A stretch of 64,000 nt of DNA from Acetobacteraceae bacterium. Its GTDB lineage: Bacteria; Pseudomonadota; Alphaproteobacteria; Acetobacterales; Acetobacteraceae. The notes beneath the pieces are model-generated. The model saw only the letters and a program-made list of their open reading frames with translations, was not told where the DNA came from and made no database searches. Both the position numbers and the translations under genes were made by a program. Of this stretch, positions 36,236-45,302 are shown piece by piece; within the stretch, counting starts at the first letter, position 1; each line of letters begins with the position of its first letter. The stretch spans positions 22,391 through 86,390 of the forward strand of contig PLXO01000100.1 in assembly GCA_003151425.1 (NCBI GenBank), read 5' to 3'.

Positions 36236-36241
36236 CCGGCA

Positions 36242-36295
36242 AGCCTGACCGAAATGGCCAGCCTGACGGAAACGGCCAGTCTGACGGAAATGTTC
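36242..36295 (+). repeat. Three tandem 18-base units between fliR and flhB
   Basis: AGCCTGACCGAAATGGCC, AGCCTGACGGAAACGGCC and AGTCTGACGGAAATGTTC follow each other directly. Being a multiple of three, the array reads as a 6-residue repeat (PDGNGQ-like) in the frame shifted by one from the fliR end, but no gene uses it as far as I can see. Confidence 0.8.
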
Positions 36296-36368
36296 TGACT
36301 TGCCGGGATGGCCCGCCCGCCATGCCGACCCCTTCCGTGCCAACCCCGCCATGACGACCCCCTGAACC

Positions 36369-37451
36369 ATGTCAGGCTCTGAGGATGGCCAGGGAGACCG
36401 CACGGAAGCCGCCACGCCGCAGCGGCTGCAACACGCGCGCGAGGAAGGGAATGTCCCGGTCTCGCGTGAGCTGGCGAGCCTCGCCGGCCTGGCCGGTGCG
36501 TCCATCGCCTTGCTGATGGCCCCCTCCGCAGCGTCGGACCTTGCCCGGCACCTCGTCATCTTCATCGGCCAGGCGCATGCGCTGGACGTGAGCCAAGGCA
36601 TCGGCATCCCGTTGCGCCTGGCCGCAATCGCCGCGCTGGAGACAGCGGGACCGGTGGCATTGGGAACAATCCTCGCCGCTTCCGTCACGGTACTGCTGCA
36701 GACCGGTCTGCTGCTCAACCTCAGCGCGCTGAGCCCCAAATTCAGCCGCGTCAATCCGAAGGCGGGATTGAAACGCCTGTTTGGTGCCAACGGTGCGGTC
36801 GAGGCGTTGAAGTCCTGCGCCAAGATCGCGCTGATGGGGCTCATCGCCTGGCACGTCCTGGCCGGCGACATTGCCGCCCTGCTCACCGCGCCATTCGTCG
36901 ACGCCGCCACCCTCGCCGCGCGCTGCGCCCACCCCATCGTTCAAATGCTGGTTGCGGTGCTGCTCGCACAGGCCGTAATCGCCGCGGCCGACCTGATATG
37001 GGTTCGGGTGCGCCACGCCCGCTCGATGCGCATGAGCCGCCAGGACATCCAGGACGAGCAAAAGCAGACCGAAGGCGATCCCAAGATCAAGATGCGGCTC
37101 CGCCTGCTGCGCAACAGGCGCGCCCGCAAGCGCATGCTGGCCTCGGTGCCGAAAGCGACCGTGGTGATCACCAACCCGACGCACTACGCTGTCGCGCTGG
37201 TCTACGACAACGCTAAGAACGTGGCACCACGCGTCGTGGCGAAGGGGGTCGATTCGATGGCCGCACGCATCCGCGAGGTGGCGCAAGCCAACCGAGTACC
37301 GCTGGTTGTCAACCCGCCGCTTGCCCACGCCCTTTACCGCGTCGAGCTCGACACCGACATCCCGGCCGAACACTACAAGGCAGTGGCCGAGATCATCGCC
37401 TATGTCTGGCGCCTCAGCCGTGGTGCCCGCAGTGGCGCGCCCCGATTATGA
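36369..37451 (+). CDS. flhB: Flagellar export switch protein FlhB
   Basis: A 360-residue membrane protein that switches export from rod/hook to filament substrates by self-cleavage. N-terminal TEAATPQRLQHAREEGNVPVS, four membrane helices, a basic linker (MSRQDIQDEQKQTEGDPKIK) and the autocleavage motif NPTH (VVITNPTHYAVALVYD). The C-terminal VVNPPLAHALYRVELDTDIP is typical. Its stop overlaps the start of the kinase gene by four bases. Confidence 0.96.
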   Translation: MSGSEDGQGDRTEAATPQRLQHAREEGNVPVSRELASLAGLAGASIALLMAPSAASDLARHLVIFIGQAHALDVSQGIGIPLRLAAIAALETAGPVALGTILAASVTVLLQTGLLLNLSALSPKFSRVNPKAGLKRLFGANGAVEALKSCAKIALMGLIAWHVLAGDIAALLTAPFVDAATLAARCAHPIVQMLVAVLLAQAVIAAADLIWVRVRHARSMRMSRQDIQDEQKQTEGDPKIKMRLRLLRNRRARKRMLASVPKATVVITNPTHYAVALVYDNAKNVAPRVVAKGVDSMAARIREVAQANRVPLVVNPPLAHALYRVELDTDIPAEHYKAVAEIIAYVWRLSRGARSGAPRL

Positions 37452-38752
37452 GCGGTCACGGTATGAACAGCGAGGGCAGGAGCGGCCCCGGTAAGAAAAA
37501 CGCGGACGTGAGCGGCGGTGACATGAGCGGCGAGGGCGCGCGGCCGGAGGCCGATCCGGAGCATGCGCGCAGGCTGCGCGTCGTCGGCCAGCTCGCCGGC
37601 GGGATTGCGCATGACTTCAACAATCTGCTGACCGCCATTCTGGGCGCCGCGGACGCGATCCTCGAGCGCGCGGAGACGACAGCGGAGACCGCCGCCGACG
37701 CACGCCAGATCCGCCGCGGCGTCGAGCGCGGCGCGGCACTGGTGCGCCAACTCCTGGCGTTCTCGCGTCAGCAGACCCTGCAGCCGCGCATCGTCGCGGT
37801 GAATGCCGCGATCGAGGACGCCGCGCAGTTGCTGCGACGGCTGCTCGGCGAAAAGATCACGGTGGCGATCGCGCTGGAGCAGCCGGGGCGGCGCGTGATG
37901 GCGGATCCCGGGCAGCTCGACCAGGTGCTGGTGAACCTGGCGGTCAACGCGCGCGACGCCATGGCGGAAGGCGGCACGCTGACGCTGTCGAGCGGCCACG
38001 CCACGCTGTATCGGCCGCGGCTCGCCGGCGCGGAGACCATTCCACCCGGACGCTACGTGACGATCACCGTCGCCGATACCGGCGGCGGTATCCCAGACAA
38101 CGTGATGCCGCGCATCTTCGAGCCGTTCTTCACCACGAAACGGGCGCTGGGGGGCACCGGGCTGGGCCTGTCCACCGTGCTGGGGATCGTCCGCCAGTCC
38201 GACGGGTTCCTGGACGTGGCGAGCCGGGCGGGGATCGGCACAACGGTGGTGGTATATCTGCCCCGGCATGACGCAGCGGCGGAGGCGATCGCACCAAGCC
38301 GGCACGCGCAGGTCCGGGCAGCACCCAGCGGCGGCGACCGCGTCGTGCTGGTGGTGGAGGATGAGGAGCCGGTGCGCCGTGTGCTGGTCCGCGCGCTGAC
38401 CCGGGCCGGGTGGCGCGTGCTGGCGGCGGAGACGGCCGAGTCGGCGCTGGAGATGCTGGGAAATTCGAGGGACTCACCCGAGTCGCAACTCTCGGTTGTC
38501 ATCTCCGACGTGGTCATGCCGGGAATGGACGGGCCGGCGCTGGTCCGCGCGGTGCGCCTTACATGCCCTAATCTGCCGGCGGTGCTGGTCTCCGGCTACG
38601 CGGAGCCAGTGCAGCGACAGGATCTGATGGCGGAAGATATCTCTTTCCTGGCAAAGCCTTACTCGACCGCCGAGCTGCTGGAGCTGGTGGCGCGGCTGAC
38701 CGGAGCGAAGGCGGGGAAGGCCCACTCGGTGCATAATGTGGCGCCGCGTTAG
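37448..38752 (+). CDS. CckA-like hybrid histidine kinase/response regulator, truncated N-terminus
   Basis: 434 residues. A His-kinase core (VGQLAGGIAHDFNNLL, H55; N-box VLVNLAVNARDAM; G1 VADTGGGIP; F-box FEPFFTTK; G2 GGTGLGLS) is followed by a receiver domain (VVEDEEPVRR; phospho-Asp D354 in SDVVMPGMDG; Lys in FLAKPYS). This is the kinase-receiver half of CckA, the alphaproteobacterial kinase that phosphorylates CtrA through ChpT. CckA normally has membrane helices and PAS domains; here only a ~40-residue polar leader precedes the kinase, so it should be soluble and without its own sensor. The four-base overlap with flhB ties its synthesis to the flagellar operon. Confidence 0.85.
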   Translation: MSGHGMNSEGRSGPGKKNADVSGGDMSGEGARPEADPEHARRLRVVGQLAGGIAHDFNNLLTAILGAADAILERAETTAETAADARQIRRGVERGAALVRQLLAFSRQQTLQPRIVAVNAAIEDAAQLLRRLLGEKITVAIALEQPGRRVMADPGQLDQVLVNLAVNARDAMAEGGTLTLSSGHATLYRPRLAGAETIPPGRYVTITVADTGGGIPDNVMPRIFEPFFTTKRALGGTGLGLSTVLGIVRQSDGFLDVASRAGIGTTVVVYLPRHDAAAEAIAPSRHAQVRAAPSGGDRVVLVVEDEEPVRRVLVRALTRAGWRVLAAETAESALEMLGNSRDSPESQLSVVISDVVMPGMDGPALVRAVRLTCPNLPAVLVSGYAEPVQRQDLMAEDISFLAKPYSTAELLELVARLTGAKAGKAHSVHNVAPR

Positions 38753-38766
38753 TTCTCATATTGTTC
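38752..38766 (+). promoter_or_regulatory. SOS box (LexA site), GTTC-N7-GTTC, upstream of recA
   Basis: GTTC TCATATT GTTC matches the direct-repeat LexA operator known from alphaproteobacteria. Its first base is the last base of the preceding gene's TAG stop. Immediately downstream, TTGCCA (38767-38772) and CATATG (38791-38796) with 18 bases between could be the promoter it controls. recA starts 192 bases further on. Confidence 0.8.
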
Positions 38767-38958
38767 TTGCCAAACCGGTTCGAATGCGGACATATGCGGA
38801 ACAGGTGGTTAACGATGGTTAATATTGGGTCGCAGGTGGGGTTTGCGCTATGTTCGCTTGCCTCATACGGCAACATGGAGCACAATCTATACGCGAGTGT
38901 CTCGCGAACCACCTAGACTGTTGGTTGTAGAGACGGCGGAGCACAAGGGGAAGCTGGC

Positions 38959-39996
38959 ATGGAAAAGAACAAGGCGCTGGACGCCGCACTGGCGCAGATC
39001 GAGCGAGCCTTCGGCAAGGGATCGATCATGCGCATGGGCCAGCGGCCCGGCGATGAGCATATCGAGGTGATCCCGTCGGGTTCGCTCGGCCTCGATCTGG
39101 CGCTGGGCATCGGTGGGCTGCCGCGCGGACGCGTCATGGAGATCTACGGGCCGGAAAGCTCCGGCAAGACCACGCTCGCCCTGCACGCCATCGCCGAGGC
39201 GCAGAAGCGCGGCGGCACTTGCGCTTTCATCGACGCGGAGCATGCGCTGGACCCGGGCTACGCCCGCAAGCTCGGGGTCGACGTGGACAACCTGCTGATC
39301 AGCCAGCCGGACGCCGGCGAGCAGGCGCTGGAGATCTGCGACACCCTGGTGCGCTCCGGCGCGGTGGACGTGGTGGTGATCGACAGCGTCGCCGCCCTGG
39401 TGCCGCGCGCCGAACTGGAAGGCGAGATGGGCGACAGCCACATGGGCCTACATGCGCGGCTGATGAGCCAGGCACTTCGAAAACTCACCGGCAGCGTCTC
39501 TCGCAGCAACACGATGCTGATCTTCCTCAACCAGATCCGCATGAAGATCGGCGTGATGTTCGGCAATCCGGAAACCACCACCGGCGGCCAGGCATTGAAA
39601 TTCTACGCCTCGCTGCGGCTGGAGATCCGCCGCATCGGTCAGATCAAGGAACGCGAGCAGGTGGTGGGCAATCAGACCCGCGTGAAGGTGGTGAAGAACA
39701 AGCTCGCCCCGCCGTTCCGCCAGGTCGAGTTCGACATCATGTATGGCGAAGGCATCAGCAAGGTCGGCGAGCTGATCGACCTGGGTGCGAAGGCCGGCGT
39801 GGTGGAGAAGGCGGGCGCTTGGTTCAGCTATGACAGTCAGCGGATCGGCCAGGGGCGGGAGAACGCCAAGCAGTTCCTGCGCGAGCACAAGGATATCGCC
39901 GACCAGATCGAGGCGAAGATCCGCGCGGATTCGGGCGTGGTCGCGAACACGATGCTGGCGAGCGAGGAGGCCGAGGAACCGATCGCGGCGGAGTAA
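38959..39996 (+). CDS. recA: Recombinase RecA
   Basis: A 345-residue DNA strand-exchange ATPase and LexA co-protease. [20 protein letters not shown], Walker [10 protein letters not shown] (64-72), the catalytic IDAEHALDP segment, [20 protein letters not shown] and [20 protein letters not shown] are canonical. Ribosome site AAGGGGAAG precedes the ATG. Induction by DNA damage is expected from the SOS box upstream; a terminator follows. Confidence 0.98.
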   Translation: MEKNKALDAALAQIERAFGKGSIMRMGQRPGDEHIEVIPSGSLGLDLALGIGGLPRGRVMEIYGPESSGKTTLALHAIAEAQKRGGTCAFIDAEHALDPGYARKLGVDVDNLLISQPDAGEQALEICDTLVRSGAVDVVVIDSVAALVPRAELEGEMGDSHMGLHARLMSQALRKLTGSVSRSNTMLIFLNQIRMKIGVMFGNPETTTGGQALKFYASLRLEIRRIGQIKEREQVVGNQTRVKVVKNKLAPPFRQVEFDIMYGEGISKVGELIDLGAKAGVVEKAGAWFSYDSQRIGQGRENAKQFLREHKDIADQIEAKIRADSGVVANTMLASEEAEEPIAAE

Positions 39997-40044
39997 CCAC
40001 CACCGCGCGTCATCGGCACGCGACGATCACCTGACGGAACGGAG

Positions 40045-40075
40045 GGCCGGGGCAAATCCTCGGCCTTCTTGCTTT
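40045..40075 (+). terminator. Intrinsic terminator after recA
   Basis: GGCCGGGG (40045-40052) pairs with CCTCGGCC (40058-40065), with one G-T wobble, around the loop CAAAT, and is followed by TTCTTGCTTT. It lies about 50 bases after the recA stop. Confidence 0.75.
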
Positions 40076-40183
40076 CACGCGATTGCGATGATCAGGGATG
40101 CACCGCCGGTTGTCGGCTGGTGCGAACCATATTCTACTCCGCCGGCTGGTATGACGCATCGTCCGACGGAGGGTCCCAGGCGA

Positions 40184-40972
40184 ATGAGCGCGCGCGTCGA
40201 GCCCGCCGACCGGATGGCGGTGCGTGGCATGGAGCTGGAGATCGTGCGACGCGGCGCGGGCCGGCCGGTGCTGCTGCTGCATGGCATGCAGAATTTCGAT
40301 CCGCACGCGCCATTTCTCGCGCGTCTGGCCGAGCAGGCCGAGGTCATCGCGCCGTCGCATCCCGGCTTCGGTCGGTCGCCGCGTCCGGACGGGTTCGAAA
40401 CGATCTATGATCTGACGCGGCTGTACCTGGACCTGCTGGAGGCACTGCCGCATGACAAGATCACCCTGGTCGGGTTCTCCTTCGGCGGCTGGCTGGCAGC
40501 GGAGATCGCGGCAATGTGCTGCCACCGGATTGATCGGCTGGTGCTGGTGGACGCGCTGGGGATCAAGCTCGGCGATCGCGAGACGGCGGATATTCTCGAC
40601 GTGTTCAATGCCTCACCCGCCGAGGTGCAGCGGCGGAGCTGGCACGATCCCGCGCGCTGGTCACCCGATTACGATGTCATGACGGATGCGGAACTGGTCG
40701 CGCGGGCGCGCAACTGGGATGCGCTGTCGCTGTACGGCTGGCACCCCTACATGTACAACCCGCGCCTCGCCTACTGGCTGCGACGGATCGACGTGCCGAC
40801 CCTGGTGCTGTGGGGTGCCGACGACGGCATCGTGTCGCCGGACTACGGCCGCGCCTATGCCGGGTTGATCCCGGGCGCGCGCTTCGCGATGATCGAGCAG
40901 GCTGGGCACCATCCGGAGATCGAGCAGCCGGAGGTATTCGCCAGTCGTGTGCTCGAATTCCTGAACGGCTGA
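40184..40972 (+). CDS. Alpha/beta hydrolase
   Basis: A 262-residue hydrolase. VLLLHGMQNFDPHAPF holds the oxyanion region, VGFSFGGWLAAEIAA the nucleophile Ser, LVLWGADDGIVSPDYGRAYA the acid, and IEQAGHHPEIEQPE the catalytic His. The layout is like meta-cleavage-product hydrolases and haloalkane-type hydrolases. It is 14 bases upstream of a luciferase-like monooxygenase gene on the same strand, so both probably act on one compound. Confidence 0.85.
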   Translation: MSARVEPADRMAVRGMELEIVRRGAGRPVLLLHGMQNFDPHAPFLARLAEQAEVIAPSHPGFGRSPRPDGFETIYDLTRLYLDLLEALPHDKITLVGFSFGGWLAAEIAAMCCHRIDRLVLVDALGIKLGDRETADILDVFNASPAEVQRRSWHDPARWSPDYDVMTDAELVARARNWDALSLYGWHPYMYNPRLAYWLRRIDVPTLVLWGADDGIVSPDYGRAYAGLIPGARFAMIEQAGHHPEIEQPEVFASRVLEFLNG

Positions 40973-40986
40973 GGGAGCGGCGCGCG

Positions 40987-42207
40987 ATGGACGCATGGTG
41001 GCAGTGCGAAGTCCCCTACCCTTTCGTGCCGCAGGAAGTGCTGGACGCCACCGATTCCGTGCGTGCCAGCCTGCCGAACCGCTGGTGCGACCCACGCCTG
41101 TCCGCCGATCTGTTCGAGGAGGTAATAGACGAATTCCTGCTGTGCGACGACATGGGCCTGAACGTCATTGCAGTTGAGCATCATGCGGGGATCAATTCGC
41201 TGCTCGGCGCCAATCCATTGCTGGTGGGCATCCTGGCGCGGCAAACTCGGAAAGTGCGGATCCTCAGCCTCGGCACGCTGGTGTCGCTGCGCCAGGAACC
41301 GGTGCGCATCGCCGAGGAATACGCGACGGCCGACGTGATCTCCCGCGGGCGGTTGGAGATCGGCTTCGTGAAGTCGGGCGGCAGCGAGATGGCGTCGAAC
41401 AATGCCAACCCGGTGAACAACGTCGAGCGCTACTGGGAAGCGATCGACCTTATCCGCAAGGCGCTGACGCATCAGGACGGGCCGTTCTCCTGGCAGGGCA
41501 AGCATTTCACGCATCGGCACGTGAACATCTGGCCGCGGCCCTGGCAACAGCCGCATCCACGCTTATGGTCCGCCACCGGCGATCCGGACACCGCCGCCGA
41601 GGTGGGGCGACGCGGCATGGTTCAGGTGCTGGTGTTGCGCGGTCCGGAGGGGACGCAGCGCGCCTATCAGGCGCACCGCCAGGCGCGCGCGGCAGCGGGA
41701 TTACCCAAGGTGACCACGGACAATTTCGCCTATGCCGCGCTGGTCTATGTGGGTGAAACGGAAGAGGAAGGCATCAATGTCGGCAGCAAGCTGCTGTGGT
41801 TCCTCAACACCAGCCTGAAGTCGGCCCCGCAATATTCGAAGTTCATGCCCGGCACCGCGCCGCCGCATATCGCCGCGCAGGCCTATCGCAGCAAGCCGAA
41901 GAGCGACGCCGCACCCAACCTGGCGAATGCGGAGAAGGGCGTGGCGCCGGCCAATCAGAACGCAGCCAAACTGATGTCGATCACACCCGAACAGGCGATG
42001 GCGCAGGGGATCTTGTTCGCCGGCAATCCCGACAGCGTGTACCGGCAGATCATGGAATTCTATGACAAGGTCGGCGGGTTCGGGCACCTGGCGATGATCG
42101 GGCGATCCGGTTTCATGACGCATGCGGAATCAGAGCAGGGGATTCGCCTGTTCGCCAAGGAAGTGCTGCCGCGACTGCGCGAGATCGCACCAATCCCGGC
42201 GGAATGA
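40987..42207 (+). CDS. LLM-class flavin-dependent oxidoreductase
   Basis: A 406-residue luciferase-like monooxygenase (FMN-reduced, oxygen-dependent). MGLNVIAVEHHAGINS, VRILSLGTLVSLRQEPVRIA, EEYATADVISRGRLEIGFVK and ILFAGNPDSVYRQIMEF match the family. A flavin reductase partner is not adjacent. Start at MDAWWQC, just behind the hydrolase stop (GAGGGAGCGG upstream). A product such as an alkylated heterocycle or ester could be its target; unknown. Confidence 0.88.
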   Translation: MDAWWQCEVPYPFVPQEVLDATDSVRASLPNRWCDPRLSADLFEEVIDEFLLCDDMGLNVIAVEHHAGINSLLGANPLLVGILARQTRKVRILSLGTLVSLRQEPVRIAEEYATADVISRGRLEIGFVKSGGSEMASNNANPVNNVERYWEAIDLIRKALTHQDGPFSWQGKHFTHRHVNIWPRPWQQPHPRLWSATGDPDTAAEVGRRGMVQVLVLRGPEGTQRAYQAHRQARAAAGLPKVTTDNFAYAALVYVGETEEEGINVGSKLLWFLNTSLKSAPQYSKFMPGTAPPHIAAQAYRSKPKSDAAPNLANAEKGVAPANQNAAKLMSITPEQAMAQGILFAGNPDSVYRQIMEFYDKVGGFGHLAMIGRSGFMTHAESEQGIRLFAKEVLPRLREIAPIPAE

Positions 42208-42229
42208 TTGTCCCGGACAGCCGGCGGGA

Positions 42230-43015
42230 TCACATCGTCGTCTGCATGTCCGCATCGACACTGATCGCCTGGCCGCTGATCGTCGCGCCGAACGGACTCG
42301 CAAGATACAGCGCCATGTTGGCGATGTCCTGCTGGGTGACGAAGCAGCGCAGGCTGGTGGTGGCAACGGTGCGCTCGGTCATCTCGTTCTCCGAGATGTG
42401 CGCCGCCGCGGCCTTGGCCTTGATCACCGCGCGGATGCGCAGCCCGTCCACCGGTCCTGGCAGGATGGCGTTGACGCGGATGCCGTCAGGGCCCAGCTCG
42501 ATCGACAGCGACTTGGTGAAGCCGATCACGCCCCATTTCGCCGCCGAATAGGGTGCGCGCAGCGGGAAGCCGAACCTTCCGGCGGCGGAGGACAGGTTGA
42601 TGATCGCCCCGCCGCCCGATGCACGCAGATGCGGGATAGCGCGGCGAGAACAGTGGAACATGCTGGCCACGTCGATGCGCAATGTGGCGTCCAGCGCGTC
42701 GGGCGTCACATCCTCGACGCGGGCCGTGGGGCCGGCGATGCCGGCGTTGTTCACCAGGACATCGAGCCCGCCGAGCTGCGCGACCGCGGCATCAACGAGG
42801 GCTTCGCAGTCGGCCACGACACCGGCGTCGGCGCGTATATGCGGATGCGGGCTGGCGGCAAGTGCGGCGGTGTCGATGTCGCTGATGAAGACCTTCGCAC
42901 CGCAGGCGTAGAAGCTGTCCGCCATCGCGCTGCCGATTCCGCCTGCCCCGCCGGTGATGGCCACCCGAAGGCCGCTCAGATCAACCGTCAACGGCGTATG
43001 CGCACCAGTAACCAT
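42230..43015 (-). CDS. Short-chain dehydrogenase/reductase
   Basis: A 261-residue NAD(P)-dependent SDR. GGAGGIGSAMADSF (nucleotide-binding), VNNAGIAGP (NAG), INLSSAAGRFGF (Ser) and YSAAKWG (Tyr-Lys pair) are intact, and GQAISVDADMQT replaces the usual VDGG near the C-terminus. Converges with the monooxygenase gene. Confidence 0.92.
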   Translation of the reverse strand: MVTGAHTPLTVDLSGLRVAITGGAGGIGSAMADSFYACGAKVFISDIDTAALAASPHPHIRADAGVVADCEALVDAAVAQLGGLDVLVNNAGIAGPTARVEDVTPDALDATLRIDVASMFHCSRRAIPHLRASGGGAIINLSSAAGRFGFPLRAPYSAAKWGVIGFTKSLSIELGPDGIRVNAILPGPVDGLRIRAVIKAKAAAAHISENEMTERTVATTSLRCFVTQQDIANMALYLASPFGATISGQAISVDADMQTTM

Positions 43016-43119
43016 CGGTTCCTCCCCAAATTGACAGAACGGATCCCTTGCTTACCACATCAGATCGACTTGCGCCCGCTACGCTCTGGTAAGCGCCCCG
43101 GATAAGCACAGGGTCACGT

Positions 43120-44430
43120 CTATACCGCGGTGACTTCATTCTCCATTGCGCGACGATAGCGATACGCGGCATCTGCCTCGTCAATTCGCACGTCACCCCA
43201 GGTGACGCACTGGTTCGCCCTCACATCGCGGGTCAGTGGTACGCGACTTGCCAGCCCGATCGGCAGCCCGCCGATCTCCAGGCTGCTGCGCGCCGGCAGC
43301 AGCTTGCCCCAGACGCAGGCGCCGCCTTCGCCATCCAGCACCTCGCCGGCTTGCAGGTCGCGCTTGGCGGTGGCGACGACATCGGCACGGAAGGCATCCG
43401 GCGTGCCGGTAGGTTCGTTGCGTAACGCCGCGGACAGGATCGACACATTCAGTTCGAGACCGATCAGATGAAACGGGCGGTACAGCGCGGAGAACCGGCC
43501 CGAGGCATCGGTCACCACGCCATATTCCTTGAAGCAGCGCGCGGTGTAGTCGCCCGGCGCCTCGAACACCACGTAGACGCCCCAGCGCAGATCGTTGGCC
43601 ACCTGGCTGCCGTCCCGATGCAAGGACGAAATGACCTCCACCTGGCCGGCATGGTGTAGACCACCGGCCGCATTCCCGGGGCGCAGCATTTCCGCCAGTT
43701 CATGCGTGCCGACGGGCGGGAAACCAAGGCCGTCGGGCGGCGGGCTCAGGCCAGTGGCGTTGGCCACCGCCGCCATTTCGATGCCGGATTTCGTGCCATC
43801 CAGGAACGAGTTGAACATCTGCGGGTTCATCCCGCCGAGGCGCGCCAGCTCCGGGGTCAGGCCGTAATAGCCCCACACCGTCGCCGGCGTGGAGGTGTGA
43901 TACTCGGGCAGGTATTTCGTTCCCTTCCCAGCCGCAATCACCGCAAAGCCGCAGGCGCGCGCCCAGTCGACCAGTTCGCAGATCAGCGCCGGCTGGTCGC
44001 CATAGGCCAGCGAATACACCACGCCGGCACGCCGCGCCTCCTGTGCCAGCAACGGCCCGGCCAGCACGTCCGCCTCCACATTCACCATGACGATATGCTT
44101 GCCGTTGGCGATGGCGCCGCGCGCATGCGCGATGCCGGCGGGAGCGTGGCCGGTGGCTTCGACCACCACCTCGATCTCCGGGGCGGCCAGCAATTTCGTT
44201 GCGTCGTCGGTGAAGCACGTCGCCTCGATGCGCGCGCCGTCCCAGCCCGCGCGGCGGCAGGCTTCCCTCGCGCGGTCCGGCGCCAGATCGGCAATGATCG
44301 CGACTTCGATGCCCGACGTGCTCGGCACTTGCGCGAGGAACATCGAGCCAAACTTGCCGGCGCCGATCAGCCCGACGCGCACCGGTTTCCCCGCCGCCAC
44401 ACGTTGTTGCAACAGCCGATACAGGTTCAT
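43120..44430 (-). CDS. NAD(P)-dependent oxidoreductase with C-terminal SAF-like domain
   Basis: A 436-residue protein. N-terminal Rossmann domain VRVGLIGAGKFGSMFLAQV, VVEATGHAPAG and IVMVNVEADVLAGPLL resemble homoserine-dehydrogenase-like NAD-binding proteins. The C-terminal part (AKRDLQAGEVLDGEGGACVW; LASRVPLTRDVRANQCVTW) is a SAF/antifreeze-type beta-clip domain. This combination is often misnamed as FlgA-like; it is a metabolic oxidoreductase family of unknown substrate. The start is set at MNLYRL rather than the much longer Arg/Pro-rich frame. Divergent from the creatininase gene. Confidence 0.85.
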   Translation of the reverse strand: MNLYRLLQQRVAAGKPVRVGLIGAGKFGSMFLAQVPSTSGIEVAIIADLAPDRAREACRRAGWDGARIEATCFTDDATKLLAAPEIEVVVEATGHAPAGIAHARGAIANGKHIVMVNVEADVLAGPLLAQEARRAGVVYSLAYGDQPALICELVDWARACGFAVIAAGKGTKYLPEYHTSTPATVWGYYGLTPELARLGGMNPQMFNSFLDGTKSGIEMAAVANATGLSPPPDGLGFPPVGTHELAEMLRPGNAAGGLHHAGQVEVISSLHRDGSQVANDLRWGVYVVFEAPGDYTARCFKEYGVVTDASGRFSALYRPFHLIGLELNVSILSAALRNEPTGTPDAFRADVVATAKRDLQAGEVLDGEGGACVWGKLLPARSSLEIGGLPIGLASRVPLTRDVRANQCVTWGDVRIDEADAAYRYRRAMENEVTAV

Positions 44431-44492
44431 CCTCGCGCTCCCTTCCGCTGCCGGCGAATTCGTGCCCCCATTGCTAGGCGAAGCAGGGGAGA

Positions 44493-45296
44493 ATGGCGAT
44501 GGCCGATACCACCGAGGTTGAATGGCGCCGGCTGCGCGCCGATCAGTTGCGTGACCTGGCGCGGCGGGACGCGATCGTGATCCTGCCGGTGGCCGCGCTG
44601 GAGCAGCACGGCCCGCATCTGCCGGTCGAGGTCGACTCCCGCCTCGGCGAGGAGGTCGCGTCGCGCACCGCCCGCAAGGTCGCCGCACGCGGCCAGGCCA
44701 TCGTGGTGCTGCCGGTGTTGTGGACCGGCTTGTCGGAACACCACATGAGCTTCTCCGGCACCGTCACACTGGACTTCCCGGTGTTCTCCGCGATGGTTGA
44801 GGGTGTGGTCCGCTCCGTGCTGCGCGATGGGTTCAAGCGCGTCGTGCTGCTGAACGCGCATGGCGGCAACGAAAACGCGCTGCGCACCATCACCGATGAT
44901 CTGACACCGAAGCTTGGCGTGCCGATCGTGCAGTTCACTTACTGGTACGCCGCGGCGGTGGCGATCGCCAAGATTCTGGAGACGCAGGGCGGCTTGCAGC
45001 ACGCCTGCGAGGCCGAGACCTCGATGATGATGGCGGTGCGGCCGGAGCTGGTGGCGGAGAACCGCATTCCGCTCGCCAAGGTAAACATGACGCCGGATAT
45101 CGGCGACGTGGTCGGTGGCGGGGTGTATCGCTGGCGCGCGATCGGCGCGCGGTCGGCGTCGGGGGTGATCGGCAATCCCGAAGCTGCCAGCAAGGAAAAG
45201 GGCGAGCGTCTGTTCGATGCGATTTCCGATGCGCTGGCCGACAAGCTGTGCAACGCCGAGCTTTGGAATTTGCCGTGGGACGCGGAGAAGATATGA
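44493..45296 (+). CDS. Creatininase-family amidohydrolase
   Basis: A 267-residue metal-dependent amidase. VAALEQHGPHLPVEVDSRLG holds the metal ligands (EQHGPHLP), SGLS-like WTGLSEHHMSFSGTVTL and LLNAHGGNENALR follow the family pattern, and ACEAETSMMMAVRPELV supplies the later Glu ligand. Relatives hydrolyse creatinine, formamidopyrimidines or cyclic amides, and mycofactocin-type peptides; which applies here is unknown. Six bases separate its stop from the convergent epimerase-like gene. Confidence 0.9.
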   Translation: MAMADTTEVEWRRLRADQLRDLARRDAIVILPVAALEQHGPHLPVEVDSRLGEEVASRTARKVAARGQAIVVLPVLWTGLSEHHMSFSGTVTLDFPVFSAMVEGVVRSVLRDGFKRVVLLNAHGGNENALRTITDDLTPKLGVPIVQFTYWYAAAVAIAKILETQGGLQHACEAETSMMMAVRPELVAENRIPLAKVNMTPDIGDVVGGGVYRWRAIGARSASGVIGNPEAASKEKGERLFDAISDALADKLCNAELWNLPWDAEKI

Positions 45297-45302
45297 GGCG
45301 CG

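Noticed and set aside
35420..36937. 505-residue minus-strand frame opposite fliR and flhB
   Set aside because: Shadow of strongly conserved flagellar genes, with compositional bias typical of antisense frames.
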